Source: Pantoea conspicua (GTDB lineage Bacteria > Pseudomonadota > Gammaproteobacteria > Enterobacterales > Enterobacteriaceae). Taken from it: 53,597 nt of DNA. How positions within the stretch are numbered: position 1 is the first letter of the stretch; the number at the start of each line of letters is the position of its first letter. The notes under the pieces are model-generated. The model searched no databases, had not been told where the DNA came from, and saw nothing but the letters and a program-made list of their open reading frames with translations. The position numbers and the translations under genes are program-made. The stretch covers positions 1 through 53,597 of the forward strand of contig NZ_MLFN01000026.1 in assembly GCF_002095315.1 (NCBI RefSeq), read 5' to 3'. Shown here piece after piece: positions 37,932-51,518 of the stretch.

Positions 37932-39564
37932 GTTTTGGAGAGATCCGCCGTTTATATCTGATCATGAAGGTGTTTTTGTCCTATGGCCTTGATGAACTGA
38001 TTCCTGACACGCGCCTTACCCTTCCGCTTCGTCTGTGGCGTCGCGGCATTTTCTGGTTACCTAATCTGCATCCGCACGAACCGACCGGCGCGCGTATGCG
38101 CATGGCGATGGAGCAGCTGGGTCCGGTCTGGATCAAGTTTGGCCAGATGCTGTCGACCCGCCGTGACCTGTTTCCGCCGGCTATCGCCGATCAGCTGGCG
38201 ATTCTGCAGGATCGGGTTGCGCCGTTTGATGGCGTCAAAGCCAAAGCGCAAATCGAAGCCTCAATGGGCGCCCCGATTGAAACCTGGTTTGATGATTTTG
38301 ACATCAAACCGCTGGCGTCAGCTCGATTGCTCAGGTTCACACCGCCACGCTGAAATCGACTGGCAAGAAAGTGGTGATCAAAGTCATTCGCCCCGATATT
38401 TTGCCGGTGATCAGAGCGGACATGAAGCTGATCTACCGCCTGGCGCGCTGGGTGCCGCGTCTGCTGCCCGACGGCCGTCGTCTGCGTCCGGTGGAAGTGG
38501 TACGCGATTATGAAAAGACCCTGCTTGATGAGCTGAACCTGTTACGCGAAGCCGCCAACGCCATTCAGTTACGCCGCAATTTTGAAGACAGCCGGATGCT
38601 TTACGTGCCGGAAGTCTATTCTGACTACTGCAGCGAAACCATGATGGTGATGGAGCGTATTTACGGCATTCCGATTTCAGACGTCGCCACGCTGGAACGC
38701 CACGGCGTTAACATGAAGCTGCTGGCAGAGCGCGGCGTGCAGGTGTTCTTTACCCAGGTTTTTCGCGACAGTTTCTTCCATGCTGATATGCATCCAGGCA
38801 ACATTTTCGTCAGCTATGAGCATCCGGAAGATCCGCAGTACATCGGCATCGACTGCGGCATTGTCGGCTCGCTTAACAAAGAAGATAAGCGCTATCTCGC
38901 GGAAAACTTTATCGCCTTTTTCAACCGCGACTACCGCAAGGTGGCGGAGCTGCACGTTGACTCTGGCTGGGTACCGCCTGATACCAACGTCGAAGATTTT
39001 GAATTTGCGATCCGCACCGTCTGTGAGCCGATTTTTGAAAAGCCGCTGGCCGAAATTTCGTTTGGTCACGTGCTGCTGAATCTGTTCAATACGGCGCGTC
39101 GGTTTAATATGGAAGTGCAGCCGCAGCTGGTGCTGCTGCAAAAGACCCTGCTGTATGTGGAAGGTATTGGTCGTCAGCTCTATCCGCAGCTCGACTTGTG
39201 GAAGACAGCCAAGCCGTTCCTTGAAGACTGGATCAAAGATCAGGTCGGCCTGCCCGCCATTATTCGGGCAGTGAAAGAGAAAGCGCCGTTCTGGGCTGAA
39301 AAGTTACCGGAACTGCCGGAACTGTTTTATGACAGCCTGCGTCAGCATAAACTTTTGCGGCACAGCGTTGATAAGTTAGTGGGCGATCTCAATGCGCAGC
39401 GGACCCGGCATCATCAGGCACGCTATCTGTTTGGTGTCGGTGCCACCCTGCTGCTCAGTGGCACCGCCGTGCTGCTTTCACGACCGGACTGGGACCTGTT
39501 CCCGGCGGTGTTGATGGCGGCAGGCATCGTCTCATGGTTAATCGGCTGGCGTAAGACAAACTGA
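37928..39564 (+). CDS. ubiB: UbiB atypical kinase/ATPase, frame broken once
   Basis: Needed for aerobic ubiquinone synthesis; ADCK/ABC1-family ATPase at the inner membrane. KxGQ motif [29 protein letters not shown], catalytic [15 protein letters not shown] and [16 protein letters not shown], and two C-terminal membrane segments. The frame shifts by -1 at 38321-38325: GCTCG should be GCTTCG, restoring [17 protein letters not shown]; as read, the first frame ends at 38353 and the second starts from 38371. Corrected length 545 aa (E. coli 546). Full conservation on both sides of the break argues for a missing T in the sequence and not a pseudogene. Confidence 0.93.
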
Positions 39565-39674
39565 TTGTCACTCCAGTCTAAAACACGGTAATGTCGCTGG
39601 CACAGGCCCGAATGAAAAGGGCGCTCTGTGGTGCATTACCGCATCGTTTTTCACAGAATATTAGAGGCTATCTC

Positions 39675-39929
39675 ATGGGCGGTATCAGTATTTGGCAATT
39701 GTTAATTATTGCCGTGATTGTTGTACTTCTGTTCGGTACCAATAAATTACGTAATCTGGGTTCAGATTTAGGCTCCTCGATTCGTGGCTTCAAAAAAGCC
39801 ATGGGCGACGAGGATGATAAAAAGGATCAACCGAAAGAGCAGGATGCTGACTTTAACGCCAAAACCCTGGCGGACAAACAGCAGACTTCGGCGACTAAAG
39901 AAGACGTTAAGAACGACAAGCAGGTGTAA
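39675..39929 (+). CDS. tatA: Twin-arginine translocase subunit TatA
   Basis: 84 aa. N-terminal membrane segment [19 protein letters not shown], the [10 protein letters not shown] hinge and amphipathic helix, then a highly charged tail. TatA oligomers form the passage for folded proteins across the inner membrane. The start MGGISIW at 39675 has an AGAGG site; the longer frame upstream is not conserved. Three bases before tatB. Confidence 0.96.
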   Translation: MGGISIWQLLIIAVIVVLLFGTNKLRNLGSDLGSSIRGFKKAMGDEDDKKDQPKEQDADFNAKTLADKQQTSATKEDVKNDKQV

Positions 39930-39932
39930 ACC

Positions 39933-40562
39933 GTGTTCGACATTGGCTTTAGTGAACTGGTATTGGTGTTCGTGATCGGGCTGATTGTACTCGGCCCGCA
40001 ACGTTTACCGGTTGCGGTGAAAACCGTGGTCGGCTGGATCAGGGCGATTCGTTCGCTGGCAGCCAATGTGCAAAACGAACTGGCGCAGGAGCTGAAACTG
40101 CAGGAATTGCAGGACAGCCTTAAAAAGGTGGAAGAAGCGGGCCGCGGCACGCTATCGCCTGAGCTGAAAGAGTCGATGGAAGAGTTGCGTAAAACCGCGG
40201 ATTCAATGAAACGCTCGGTCAGTCAGAGCATCGACATTGAAAAAGAGGAAGACGAAGCCAACACCATTCACTCACCCCAGCACAGCGCGCTGCAGCCTGT
40301 GACAAACCAGCCGGCATCCCGTCTGGCATCAGAAGAAACGGCACCGACGCCCGCGACGGCTGACCATCAGGCCAGCGCTCCGGCCCAGGCACCCGCACAG
40401 CAACCGGCTGCGGCCGGTGTTTTAGCCGGGAATCCGTCGCCAGCTTCGGTAGCCAGCGCCCCAGCCCAGGCGTCGGTCAGCGCTGACACCGTGCCGATGA
40501 ACAAACCTGACACCACCACGCGCACTTCCGCCTCTCCCTCTTCTGCAAGTGATGAACGATAA
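39933..40562 (+). CDS. tatB: Twin-arginine translocase subunit TatB
   Basis: 209 aa, longer than E. coli TatB (171). [23 protein letters not shown] membrane start with the key GPQRLP hinge, an amphipathic helix and coiled coil to about residue 110, then an extended Ala/Pro/Gln/Ser-rich tail. Forms the receptor with TatC. GTG start. The stop overlaps tatC (TAATG). Confidence 0.95.
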   Translation: MFDIGFSELVLVFVIGLIVLGPQRLPVAVKTVVGWIRAIRSLAANVQNELAQELKLQELQDSLKKVEEAGRGTLSPELKESMEELRKTADSMKRSVSQSIDIEKEEDEANTIHSPQHSALQPVTNQPASRLASEETAPTPATADHQASAPAQAPAQQPAAAGVLAGNPSPASVASAPAQASVSADTVPMNKPDTTTRTSASPSSASDER

Positions 40563-41320
40563 TGGCCGTTGAAGATACCCAACCGCTCATCAGTCATCTG
40601 ATTGAGCTGCGTAAGCGTCTGCTGAACTGCATCATCGCCGTACTGGTGATATTCCTGGCGCTGATCTATTTTGCCAACGATATCTATCAACTGGTGGCGG
40701 CGCCGTTGATCAGTCAGATGCCGATTGGCTCCAGCATGATCGCCACCGATGTGGCTTCACCGTTCTTCACCCCGATCAAACTGACGATTATTGTGTCGGT
40801 GTTTCTGGCGGTGCCGGTGATCCTTTATCAGGTCTGGGCGTTTATCGCGCCTGCGCTCTATCGCCACGAACGTAAACTGGTGATGCCGCTGCTGTTTTCC
40901 AGCACCGTCCTGTTCTATGTCGGCGTGGCGTTTGCCTACTTTATCGTCTTCCCGCTGGCATTTGGCTTTTTCACCAAAACCGCGCCGGTTGGCGTTACCA
41001 TGGCGACCGACATCACCAAATACCTCGATTTCGTCATGACGCTGTTTATGGCGTTTGGCGTGGCGTTTGAAGTCCCGGTGGCAATCGTGCTGCTATGCTG
41101 GACCGGCATTACCAGCCCGGACGATCTGAAAAAGAAACGTCCCTATATTCTGGTCGGGGCTTTTGTCGTCGGCATGTTACTGACGCCGCCGGACATTTTT
41201 TCCCAAACTTTGCTCGCTATTCCGATGTACTGCCTGTTTGAAGTCGGCGTATTCTTTTCCCGATACTATGTGGGGAAAGGCCGCCGGGTACAGGATGAGG
41301 AACATAACACCGAATCCTGA
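40562..41320 (+). CDS. tatC: Twin-arginine translocase subunit TatC
   Basis: 252 aa (E. coli 258). Six membrane segments; N-terminal [13 protein letters not shown], the conserved SPFFTPIKL loop and the [10 protein letters not shown] region of the signal-peptide binding site are present. Core receptor for twin-arginine signal peptides. Confidence 0.97.
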   Translation: MAVEDTQPLISHLIELRKRLLNCIIAVLVIFLALIYFANDIYQLVAAPLISQMPIGSSMIATDVASPFFTPIKLTIIVSVFLAVPVILYQVWAFIAPALYRHERKLVMPLLFSSTVLFYVGVAFAYFIVFPLAFGFFTKTAPVGVTMATDITKYLDFVMTLFMAFGVAFEVPVAIVLLCWTGITSPDDLKKKRPYILVGAFVVGMLLTPPDIFSQTLLAIPMYCLFEVGVFFSRYYVGKGRRVQDEEHNTES

Positions 41321-41362
41321 CGCGATCTTCAGGTTCCGCTCTGGCGGGCAGAGATCAATCCG

Positions 41363-41386
41363 AACCGCCCTCCGGGGCGGTTTTTG
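41363..41386 (+). terminator. Terminator after tatC
   Basis: AACCGCCC-TCCG-GGGCGGTT with TTTTT behind it, between tatC and tatD. tatD would then be read mostly from its own promoter or by read-through. Confidence 0.85.
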
Positions 41387-41409
41387 TTTAGTAAACTGTG
41401 GGAAAAATT

Positions 41410-42192
41410 ATGTTTGATATCGGTGTAAACCTGACCAGCACGCAATTCGCCTCCGACCGGCCAAAGGTGGTTAAACGCGCGCGCGAAGCGGGCGTCACCG
41501 GAATGTTGATTACCGGCACCAATGCGCTGGAGAGCCAGCAGGCTCAGAAACTGGCTGAAGATCAGCCGGGCTTCTGCTGGTCCACCGCGGGCGTCCATCC
41601 ACATCACGCCAGTGAATGGTCAACAGAGATCGCCAGCACGCTGCGCCGGCTGGCGGAGAAACCGGAAGTGGTCGCCATCGGCGAATGCGGGCTCGATTTT
41701 AACCGCAACCTGTCAGCCCATGAGCAACAGGAGTATGCGTTTGAGGCGCAGCTGGCGCTGGCAGCAGAACTGAATATGCCGGTCTTTCTGCACTGTCGCG
41801 AAGCCCATGCACGCTTTGCGGCGATCGTGGCGCCCTGGCTGCCAAAACTGCCGGGTGCGGTGATCCACTGCTTTACCGGTACGCGCGAAGAGCTGGAAGG
41901 GTGCCTGGCGATGGGGTTATCGGTGGGGATTACGGGCTGGGTCTGCGATGAACGCCGCGGACTTGAACTGCGTGAAATGCTGCCGCTGATTCCGGCTGAC
42001 AAACTGCTGCTGGAGACCGATGCGCCCTATCTGCTGCCGCGCGATATGCGCCCGCGGCCAACCTCTCGTCGTAATGAACCCTGCTTTTTACCGCATATTG
42101 TGAATCAGGTGGCGACATGGCGTGGCGAGAGTAGCGAGGCGCTGGCGGCCCGCGTCGATCAGAATGCGCGTACGCTGTTCAGGCTGGCTTAA
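41410..42192 (+). CDS. tatD: 3'-5' exonuclease TatD
   Basis: 260 aa, Mg-dependent TIM-barrel nuclease acting on DNA and RNA, with a role in repair of oxidised DNA. Metal-binding and catalytic motifs [42 protein letters not shown]. The start at 41410 is chosen by the family; an in-frame GTG lies 12 bases upstream. The stop shares three bases with the stop of the convergent rfaH. Confidence 0.96.
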   Translation: MFDIGVNLTSTQFASDRPKVVKRAREAGVTGMLITGTNALESQQAQKLAEDQPGFCWSTAGVHPHHASEWSTEIASTLRRLAEKPEVVAIGECGLDFNRNLSAHEQQEYAFEAQLALAAELNMPVFLHCREAHARFAAIVAPWLPKLPGAVIHCFTGTREELEGCLAMGLSVGITGWVCDERRGLELREMLPLIPADKLLLETDAPYLLPRDMRPRPTSRRNEPCFLPHIVNQVATWRGESSEALAARVDQNARTLFRLA

Positions 42193-42677
42193 ATCTTGCG
42201 GAACTGCTTGTTATCCACGCTGCGCATCACTTGCTTATTCAGCAGGTTGAGCAGCAGGATCGAACGGGTTTCGCCATCCGGTTCGGCAAAGATGGCGCGC
42301 AGTCCTTCAAACGTCCCTTCGGTGATGACCACTTCATCACCGATTTGTGGCGTTTCAGGATCGAGCATAATCTGCGGTACGTCGGTTTCCAGCGCTTCGA
42401 TCACCGCTGGCGGCACCGTGGCGGGCGTGGTGCCAAACCGCACAAAATGACTGACGCCTCGCGTACTGCTGATGGTGGTGGTATGAATTGCTTCCGGATC
42501 GAATTCAATAAACAGATAGTTAGGAAACAGCGGTTCACTCACCGTGGTGCGTTTACCGCGCACGATCTTTTCCAGAGCGATCATTGGGCTAAGGCAATTC
42601 ACTTCTTGCCGCTCCAGATGCTCCTTCGCGCGCAATAGCTGACCACGTTTGCAATAGAGTAAATACCAGGATTCCAT
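42189..42677 (-). CDS. rfaH: Transcription antiterminator RfaH
   Basis: 162 aa, exactly the E. coli length. NusG paralogue recruited at ops sites of long operons such as LPS core, capsule and O-antigen. N-terminal NGN domain ([29 protein letters not shown]) and C-terminal KOW domain that refolds from helices to a barrel ([18 protein letters not shown]). GGGAG lies seven bases before the ATG. Convergent with tatD with overlapping stops. Confidence 0.96.
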   Translation of the reverse strand: MESWYLLYCKRGQLLRAKEHLERQEVNCLSPMIALEKIVRGKRTTVSEPLFPNYLFIEFDPEAIHTTTISSTRGVSHFVRFGTTPATVPPAVIEALETDVPQIMLDPETPQIGDEVVITEGTFEGLRAIFAEPDGETRSILLLNLLNKQVMRSVDNKQFRKI

Positions 42678-42886
42678 AACTGCTCCCATCGAATGGACGC
42701 TAAGAATAGCAAACCTGCTGTCAGAGTTATAGCGCATCGGGCAGGGGAAAAGCGCACCGTGCAGAAAATAAACTGAGACTTTTCTTAAGATGCCGGATAG
42801 CAACAGAAAAGGCGATTGGAAATTGACGTTTCACCCTGCTCTGTATCAGACTCGATGGCCATCATACCGGCGAAAAGGATCATCTG

Positions 42887-43612
42887 ATGGAACTCTTTTT
42901 GTTAAGCAACGGCAAGCTGGCGGATGATGCGCCGCTGCTGGGTTATGCACAACCGCAGTTACACGCCATGATTGCCCGACGCGCTATCCGTTCGGCGATT
43001 CTGATCCCCTACGCCATTATTCGTGGTGATCATACGCAGCGCGCCGCCGATCTCAGTGCATCGCTGGGTATTCCGGTGCGCACCGTTGACGCTTTTGCCT
43101 CGCCCGCTGATGCCATCGCCCAGGCGGAGCTGATTCTGGTCAGCGGCGGCAATACCTGGTTACTGAATCAGATGCTGCATGAACAGGGGCTGATCGTGGC
43201 GATACAGCGCGCGGTGCGTGAACGGCAGGTGCCGTACGTCGGCTGGAGCGCCGGCTGTAATGTGGCGACGCCGTCGATTCGCACCACCAATGATATGCCG
43301 GTGCGGAGCAGCGTGGTGTTGCCTGCGCTGGGGCTGTTCCCGGTGCAGATCAATCCTCATTACCTGGATGCCAGCGCCAGCGGTCATATGGGCGAAACAC
43401 GCGACGAGCGGCTGGCGGAGTTCTGCGCCGTTAATCCAGCAGAGTCGGTGATTGCCCTGCGTGAAGGCAGTTTCCTGCATCTGCATGACGATCGGCTACG
43501 CTATCACAGTGTGCGCAACGAAGACTTTAAGGTGTTTCGCCACGGCGAGCCGATTGAGGCTTATCACGATACCCGCGCGTTGCAACCGCTGGTGCCTTTT
43601 CGTTGTGATTAA
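42887..43612 (+). CDS. pepE: Dipeptidase E (alpha-aspartyl dipeptidase)
   Basis: 241 aa (E. coli PepE 229). Peptidase family S51: the serine nucleophile is in GWSAGCN, the Gly-rich VSGGNTWLL and INPHYLD with GHMGETRDER complete the site. Hydrolyses dipeptides with N-terminal Asp. In E. coli pepE lies elsewhere; here it stands alone between rfaH and ubiD. I cannot rule out a related S51 peptidase of different specificity. Confidence 0.82.
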   Translation: MELFLLSNGKLADDAPLLGYAQPQLHAMIARRAIRSAILIPYAIIRGDHTQRAADLSASLGIPVRTVDAFASPADAIAQAELILVSGGNTWLLNQMLHEQGLIVAIQRAVRERQVPYVGWSAGCNVATPSIRTTNDMPVRSSVVLPALGLFPVQINPHYLDASASGHMGETRDERLAEFCAVNPAESVIALREGSFLHLHDDRLRYHSVRNEDFKVFRHGEPIEAYHDTRALQPLVPFRCD

Positions 43613-43692
43613 GGTTGCCGCATAAACCTCAACACAACCGCATAATCAGCCCTATAATGGCCGATTCACTCTGGCCGGAAAGCTAAAGCCGC

Positions 43693-45177
43693 ATGAAATA
43701 TCACGATTTAAGAGACTTTCTCGCGCTGCTCGAACAGCGTGGTGAGTTAAAAAGAATTAAGCAATCGATTGATCCCATCCTGGAAATGACCGAAATCGCC
43801 GACCGCACGCTGCGTGCCGGCGGCCCGGCGCTGCTGTTTGAAAACCCGAAAGGGTATGACATGCCGGTACTGTGTAACCTGTTTGGCACGCCAAAGCGCG
43901 TCGCCATGGGAATGGGTCAGGAAGAGGTGAGCGCACTGCGGGAAGTAGGCAAACTGCTGGCCTTTCTGAAAGAGCCGGAGCCACCAAAAGGTTTTCGCGA
44001 TCTGTTCGATAAGATGCCGCAGTTTAAGCAGGTGCTCAACATGCCGACCAAACGGCTGCGCAATGCGCCCTGCCAGGAAGTGGTGTTCAGCGGTGATGAG
44101 GTCGATCTGTCGCGTATTCCGGTGATGAAATGCTGGCCGGGCGATGCCGCGCCGCTGATTACCTGGGGTCTGACCGTCACCCGCGGTCCGCATAAAGAGC
44201 GACAGAATCTTGGTATTTACCGCCAGCAGGTGATCGGCAAAAACCGTCTGATTATGCGTTGGCTGTCGCACCGGGGCGGCGCGCTCGATTTTCAGGAGTG
44301 GAGCAAAGCGCATCCGGGCGAACGTTTTCCTGTCTCGGTGGCGCTCGGTGCCGATCCCGCTACCATCCTCGGTGCGGTAACGCCGGTGCCGGACACGCTG
44401 TCAGAATATGCGTTTGCCGGTCTGCTGCGTGGCAACAAAACCGAAGTGGTGAAATGCCTGTCGAACGATCTCGAGGTCCCCGCCAGCGCGGAGATCGTGC
44501 TGGAAGGCTACATTGAAGCGGGCGACATGGCACCGGAAGGGCCTTACGGCGACCACACGGGCTACTACAATGAAGTAGATAGCTTCCCGGTGTTTACCGT
44601 AACGCACATTACCCAGCGACATCAGGCCATCTATCACTCCACCTATACCGGCCGTCCGCCGGATGAGCCCGCCGTGCTGGGTGTGGCGTTGAATGAAGTA
44701 CTGGTTCCGATTCTGATTAAGCAGTTCCCGGAAATTGTCGATTTTTATCTGCCGCCGGAAGGTTGCTCCTACCGGCTGGCGGTTGTGACCATCAAAAAGC
44801 AGTACGCGGGTCATGCTAAACGGGTAATGTTTGGCGTCTGGTCGTTTCTGCGGCAGTTCATGTACACCAAATTTGTTATTGTGTGTGACGATGATGTTAA
44901 TGCGCGTGACTGGAATGATGTGATCTGGGCAATTACCACCCGTATGGATCCGGCACGTGACACCGTTTTAGTGGAAAATACGCCGATCGACTATCTCGAT
45001 TTCGCCTCACCGGTTTCCGGACTGGGGTCGAAGATGGGGATGGATGCCACTAACAAATGGCCGGGCGAAACGCAGCGCGAATGGGGCACCCCGATCGTGA
45101 AAGATCCTGCGATTACCGCGCGCATTGACGCTATCTGGGATGAGTTAGGTATTTTTGATCAGCCGCCACAGCGTTGA
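43693..45177 (+). CDS. ubiD: 3-octaprenyl-4-hydroxybenzoate decarboxylase UbiD
   Basis: 494 aa (E. coli 497). Prenylated-FMN-dependent decarboxylase of ubiquinone synthesis; its cofactor is made by UbiX, not in this window. N-terminal [20 protein letters not shown], the metal/prFMN site region around [32 protein letters not shown] and the C-terminal [11 protein letters not shown]. fre follows 41 bases later. Confidence 0.97.
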   Translation: MKYHDLRDFLALLEQRGELKRIKQSIDPILEMTEIADRTLRAGGPALLFENPKGYDMPVLCNLFGTPKRVAMGMGQEEVSALREVGKLLAFLKEPEPPKGFRDLFDKMPQFKQVLNMPTKRLRNAPCQEVVFSGDEVDLSRIPVMKCWPGDAAPLITWGLTVTRGPHKERQNLGIYRQQVIGKNRLIMRWLSHRGGALDFQEWSKAHPGERFPVSVALGADPATILGAVTPVPDTLSEYAFAGLLRGNKTEVVKCLSNDLEVPASAEIVLEGYIEAGDMAPEGPYGDHTGYYNEVDSFPVFTVTHITQRHQAIYHSTYTGRPPDEPAVLGVALNEVLVPILIKQFPEIVDFYLPPEGCSYRLAVVTIKKQYAGHAKRVMFGVWSFLRQFMYTKFVIVCDDDVNARDWNDVIWAITTRMDPARDTVLVENTPIDYLDFASPVSGLGSKMGMDATNKWPGETQREWGTPIVKDPAITARIDAIWDELGIFDQPPQR

Positions 45178-45218
45178 TGGCGAGCACAACCATAAAGACG
45201 ACCCGACAGAGGGAACGC

Positions 45219-45920
45219 ATGACAACGTTAAGCTGTAAAGTAACTTCAGTTGAAGCGATTACCGACACGGTGTATCGCGTTCGCCTGATTCCGGAAGCGG
45301 ATTTCAGTTTTCGCGCGGGACAGTATCTGATGGTGGTGATGGATGAGCGTGATAAGCGCCCGTTCTCACTGGCCTCAACGCCAATGGAAAAGGATATCAT
45401 TGAGCTGCATATCGGTGCGTCCGATCTCAACCTGTACGCGATGGCGGTGATGGATCGTATTCGTGACGATCGTCAGATCACCGTCGACATGCCGCACGGT
45501 GATGCCTGGCTGCGCGAAGAGAGCAGCAAACCATTGATTCTGATCGCGGGCGGTACCGGCTTCTCCTATGCCCGTTCTATTCTGCTGACCGCGTTAGCGC
45601 AGCAGCCGGAGCGTGATATCGCTATCTACTGGGGCGGACGTGAGCTGAAGCATCTGTACGATCTGGATGAGCTGGATGCACTGGCGGTGAAACACCCCAA
45701 CCTCAAGGTGATCCCGGTGGTCGAGCAGCCGGACGCGGGCTGGCAGGGCCGGTCGGGCACGGTGCTTACCGCGGTGATGCAGGATTTCACCACGCTGAGC
45801 GAGCATGAGATCTATATTGCTGGACGTTTCGAGATGGCTAAGATCGCGCGCGATCGCTTCTGTGCCGAGCGCGGTGCGCTGGAGTCGCAGATGTATGGTG
45901 ATGCTTTCGCCTTCATCTGA
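45219..45920 (+). CDS. fre: NAD(P)H-flavin reductase Fre
   Basis: 233 aa, the E. coli length. Reduces free flavins; activates ribonucleotide reductase and ferric reduction. Flavin site [10 protein letters not shown], nucleotide site [15 protein letters not shown]-terminal GDAFAFI. Start at 45219 has an AGAGGGA site; an upstream in-frame ATG is inside the ubiD end. Confidence 0.96.
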   Translation: MTTLSCKVTSVEAITDTVYRVRLIPEADFSFRAGQYLMVVMDERDKRPFSLASTPMEKDIIELHIGASDLNLYAMAVMDRIRDDRQITVDMPHGDAWLREESSKPLILIAGGTGFSYARSILLTALAQQPERDIAIYWGGRELKHLYDLDELDALAVKHPNLKVIPVVEQPDAGWQGRSGTVLTAVMQDFTTLSEHEIYIAGRFEMAKIARDRFCAERGALESQMYGDAFAFI

Positions 45921-45936
45921 TCGACGACAAGCGGAA

Positions 45937-45964
45937 AGAAAAAACCCGCCCATCTCGGGCGGGT
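45937..45964 (-). terminator. fadBA terminator
   Basis: ACCCGCCC-ATCTC-GGGCGGGT with an A run on its left: on the minus strand a GC hairpin followed by six T, 29 bases past the fadA stop. Confidence 0.88.
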
Positions 45965-45992
45965 AAATCGGACAAAGAAGTGACCCAACGTA

Positions 45993-49350
<3,358 letters not shown>

Positions 49351-49378
49351 GTGCGTCTCCTGAAACCGCGGAAAAGTG

Positions 49379-49395
49379 ATCTGGTCATACCAGAT
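49379..49395. promoter_or_regulatory. FadR operator of fadBA
   Basis: ATCTGGTCATACCAGAT is a near-perfect palindrome and matches the FadR site known for fadB (ATCTGGTACGACCAGAT). FadR would repress fadBA until long-chain acyl-CoA appears. It lies 29 bases before the fadB start. Confidence 0.9.
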
Positions 49396-49537
49396 GATCG
49401 AGAGTGTGGGAGTGATGTTAATTTTTTGCAAACGGCTCTTTGCTTATTTGCTAACAAGATCACAGCCGCTCTCAACGCGGCATCCGATTAAGGGGTATGC
49501 TAAACTGCGGCCATTTCGCGACACTGGAGAGACGTCA

Positions 49538-50869
49538 ATGGATTCACTGAAGACCTTGTATCACGCGCATATCGCCACGTTGCAGCAACGGGCGCAGCAG
49601 GTGCTGGCACACAATAAACTGGACGCGATGCTGATCCATTCCGGTGAGTTGTTGACGGTGTTTCTGGATGATCACACCTATCCGTTCAAGGTCAATCCGC
49701 AGTTTAAAGCCTGGGTGCCGGTGACACAGGTGCCGAACTGCTGGTTGTGGGTTGATGGCGTAAATAAACCAAAGTTATGGTTTTACTCGCCGGTGGACTA
49801 CTGGCACAACGTTGAGCCGCTGCCGGAGAGCTTCTGGACTGAGGATATTGAGGTCATCGGCCTGAAAAATGCGGATGAGATTGCGCAGCTGTTACCCGCT
49901 CAGCGTGAGAACGTCGCCTATATCGGCCCGGTAACTCCACGGGCAGCGCAACTTGGCATCAGCACCGGCAATATCAATCCCAAAGCGGTGATCGATTTCC
50001 TGCATTATCATCGCAGCATCAAAACCGAATATGAACTGGCGTGTATGCGTCAGGCGCAGAAGCTGGCGGTGGCCGGACATCGCGCCGCCAAAGAGGCCTT
50101 TTCTGCGGGTTTAAGCGAATTTGATATCAACCAGGCTTATCTGACCGCTACCGGCCACCGCGATACCGATGTGCCTTACGGCAATATCATTGCGCTGAAT
50201 GAACACGCGGCGGTGCTGCACTACACCCGCCTGGATCATCAGCCGCCGGCAAAGCGCCACAGCTTCTTAATTGATGCGGGTGCCGAATACCTTGGCTATG
50301 CCGCAGATCTCACCCGCAGTTACGCGGCGCAGAGCAGTTCGCTGTATGCCCGGATGGTTGAGGCGATGAATGCAGAAGAGCTGGCGCTGATCGCCACGCT
50401 GAAGCCGGGCGTGCGTTACACCGATTATCATCTGCAGATGCATCAGCGTATCGCGAAGATGCTGCTGAGGTTCGAGCTGGTGCAGGGTATCAGCGAAGAG
50501 GCGCTGGTGGCGGAAGATTTGACCGGCCCGTTTATGCCGCATGGATTAGGCCATCCGCTCGGCCTGCAGGTGCATGATGTCGCCGGTTTTATGCAGGATG
50601 AGCAGGGCACCCACCTTGCGGCGCCGTCGCAATATCCTTATCTGCGCTGCACCCGCGTGCTGCAGCCCGGCATGGTATTAACCATTGAGCCAGGCTTCTA
50701 TATTATTGATTCTCTGCTGGCGCCGCTGCGTGAAGGCCGCTTCAGCCAGCATTTCAACTGGCAGGCTATTGATGCGCTTCGACCTTATGGCGGGATCCGT
50801 ATCGAGGATAACGTGGTGATCCATGCGCATCGCGTTGAGAACATGACCCGCGACCTGCATCTGGCCTGA
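49538..50869 (+). CDS. pepQ: Xaa-Pro dipeptidase PepQ
   Basis: 443 aa, the E. coli length. Mn-dependent prolidase of the pita-bread fold: metal ligands in [40 protein letters not shown] and [10 protein letters not shown]. Start at 49538 with GGAGAG upstream. Divergent from fadB. Overlaps yigZ (TGATG). Confidence 0.97.
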   Translation: MDSLKTLYHAHIATLQQRAQQVLAHNKLDAMLIHSGELLTVFLDDHTYPFKVNPQFKAWVPVTQVPNCWLWVDGVNKPKLWFYSPVDYWHNVEPLPESFWTEDIEVIGLKNADEIAQLLPAQRENVAYIGPVTPRAAQLGISTGNINPKAVIDFLHYHRSIKTEYELACMRQAQKLAVAGHRAAKEAFSAGLSEFDINQAYLTATGHRDTDVPYGNIIALNEHAAVLHYTRLDHQPPAKRHSFLIDAGAEYLGYAADLTRSYAAQSSSLYARMVEAMNAEELALIATLKPGVRYTDYHLQMHQRIAKMLLRFELVQGISEEALVAEDLTGPFMPHGLGHPLGLQVHDVAGFMQDEQGTHLAAPSQYPYLRCTRVLQPGMVLTIEPGFYIIDSLLAPLREGRFSQHFNWQAIDALRPYGGIRIEDNVVIHAHRVENMTRDLHLA

Positions 50870-51486
50870 TGGACGCTTTTGATATTCCCGCTGTGGCTGT
50901 CAGCATCAGTGAGGAGACCATCAAAAAGAGCCGCTTTATTACGCTGCTGGCCCACACCGACGGCGTTGAGGCGGCGCGTGCGTTTGTCCAGCAGGTTAAA
51001 AATGAGCATCCCGCTGCCCGGCATCACTGCTGGGCCTGGGTGGCGGGTGCGCCAGATGATTCACAACAGCTGGGCTTCTCTGACGATGGCGAGCCGTCGG
51101 GTACCGCAGGTAAACCGATGCTGGCGCAGTTGATGGGTGCCGGTATCGGTGAAATCACCGCGGTGGTGGTGCGCTATTACGGAGGCATCATGCTGGGCAC
51201 GGGCGGATTAGTGAAAGCGTATGGCGGCGGCGTGCAGCAGGGCCTCAGGCAACTGGCGCGACAGCGCAAAGTGCCGATGAAACAGTTTACGCTGCAATGC
51301 GACTATGCGCAGCTCAGCGATATCGAACGGCTGGTGCAGCGCGTCGAAGGCAAAGTCACCGACAGCCAGTACCAGGACCGCATCGTACTGACACTGGCTC
51401 TGCCTTATGGACAAATCGACGGATTCCAGCAAAATCTGTCAGACTTTAGTCGGGGCGCGTTATCGCTTATCCCGCTCACACCTTGA
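50869..51486 (+). CDS. yigZ: IMPACT family protein YigZ
   Basis: 205 aa (E. coli 204). Two domains: UPF0029/IMPACT N-terminal part with FSDDGEPSGTAGKPMLAQL and RYYGGIMLGTGGLVKAYG, and a C-terminal ferredoxin-like part. Proposed to act on translation regulation by analogy with the eukaryotic IMPACT protein; function in bacteria not settled. Start overlaps the pepQ stop by one base. Confidence 0.94.
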   Translation: MDAFDIPAVAVSISEETIKKSRFITLLAHTDGVEAARAFVQQVKNEHPAARHHCWAWVAGAPDDSQQLGFSDDGEPSGTAGKPMLAQLMGAGIGEITAVVVRYYGGIMLGTGGLVKAYGGGVQQGLRQLARQRKVPMKQFTLQCDYAQLSDIERLVQRVEGKVTDSQYQDRIVLTLALPYGQIDGFQQNLSDFSRGALSLIPLTP

Positions 51487-51518
51487 TGTTCTTCTCTTTT
51501 ATTTAAAGGAACGGCTGA

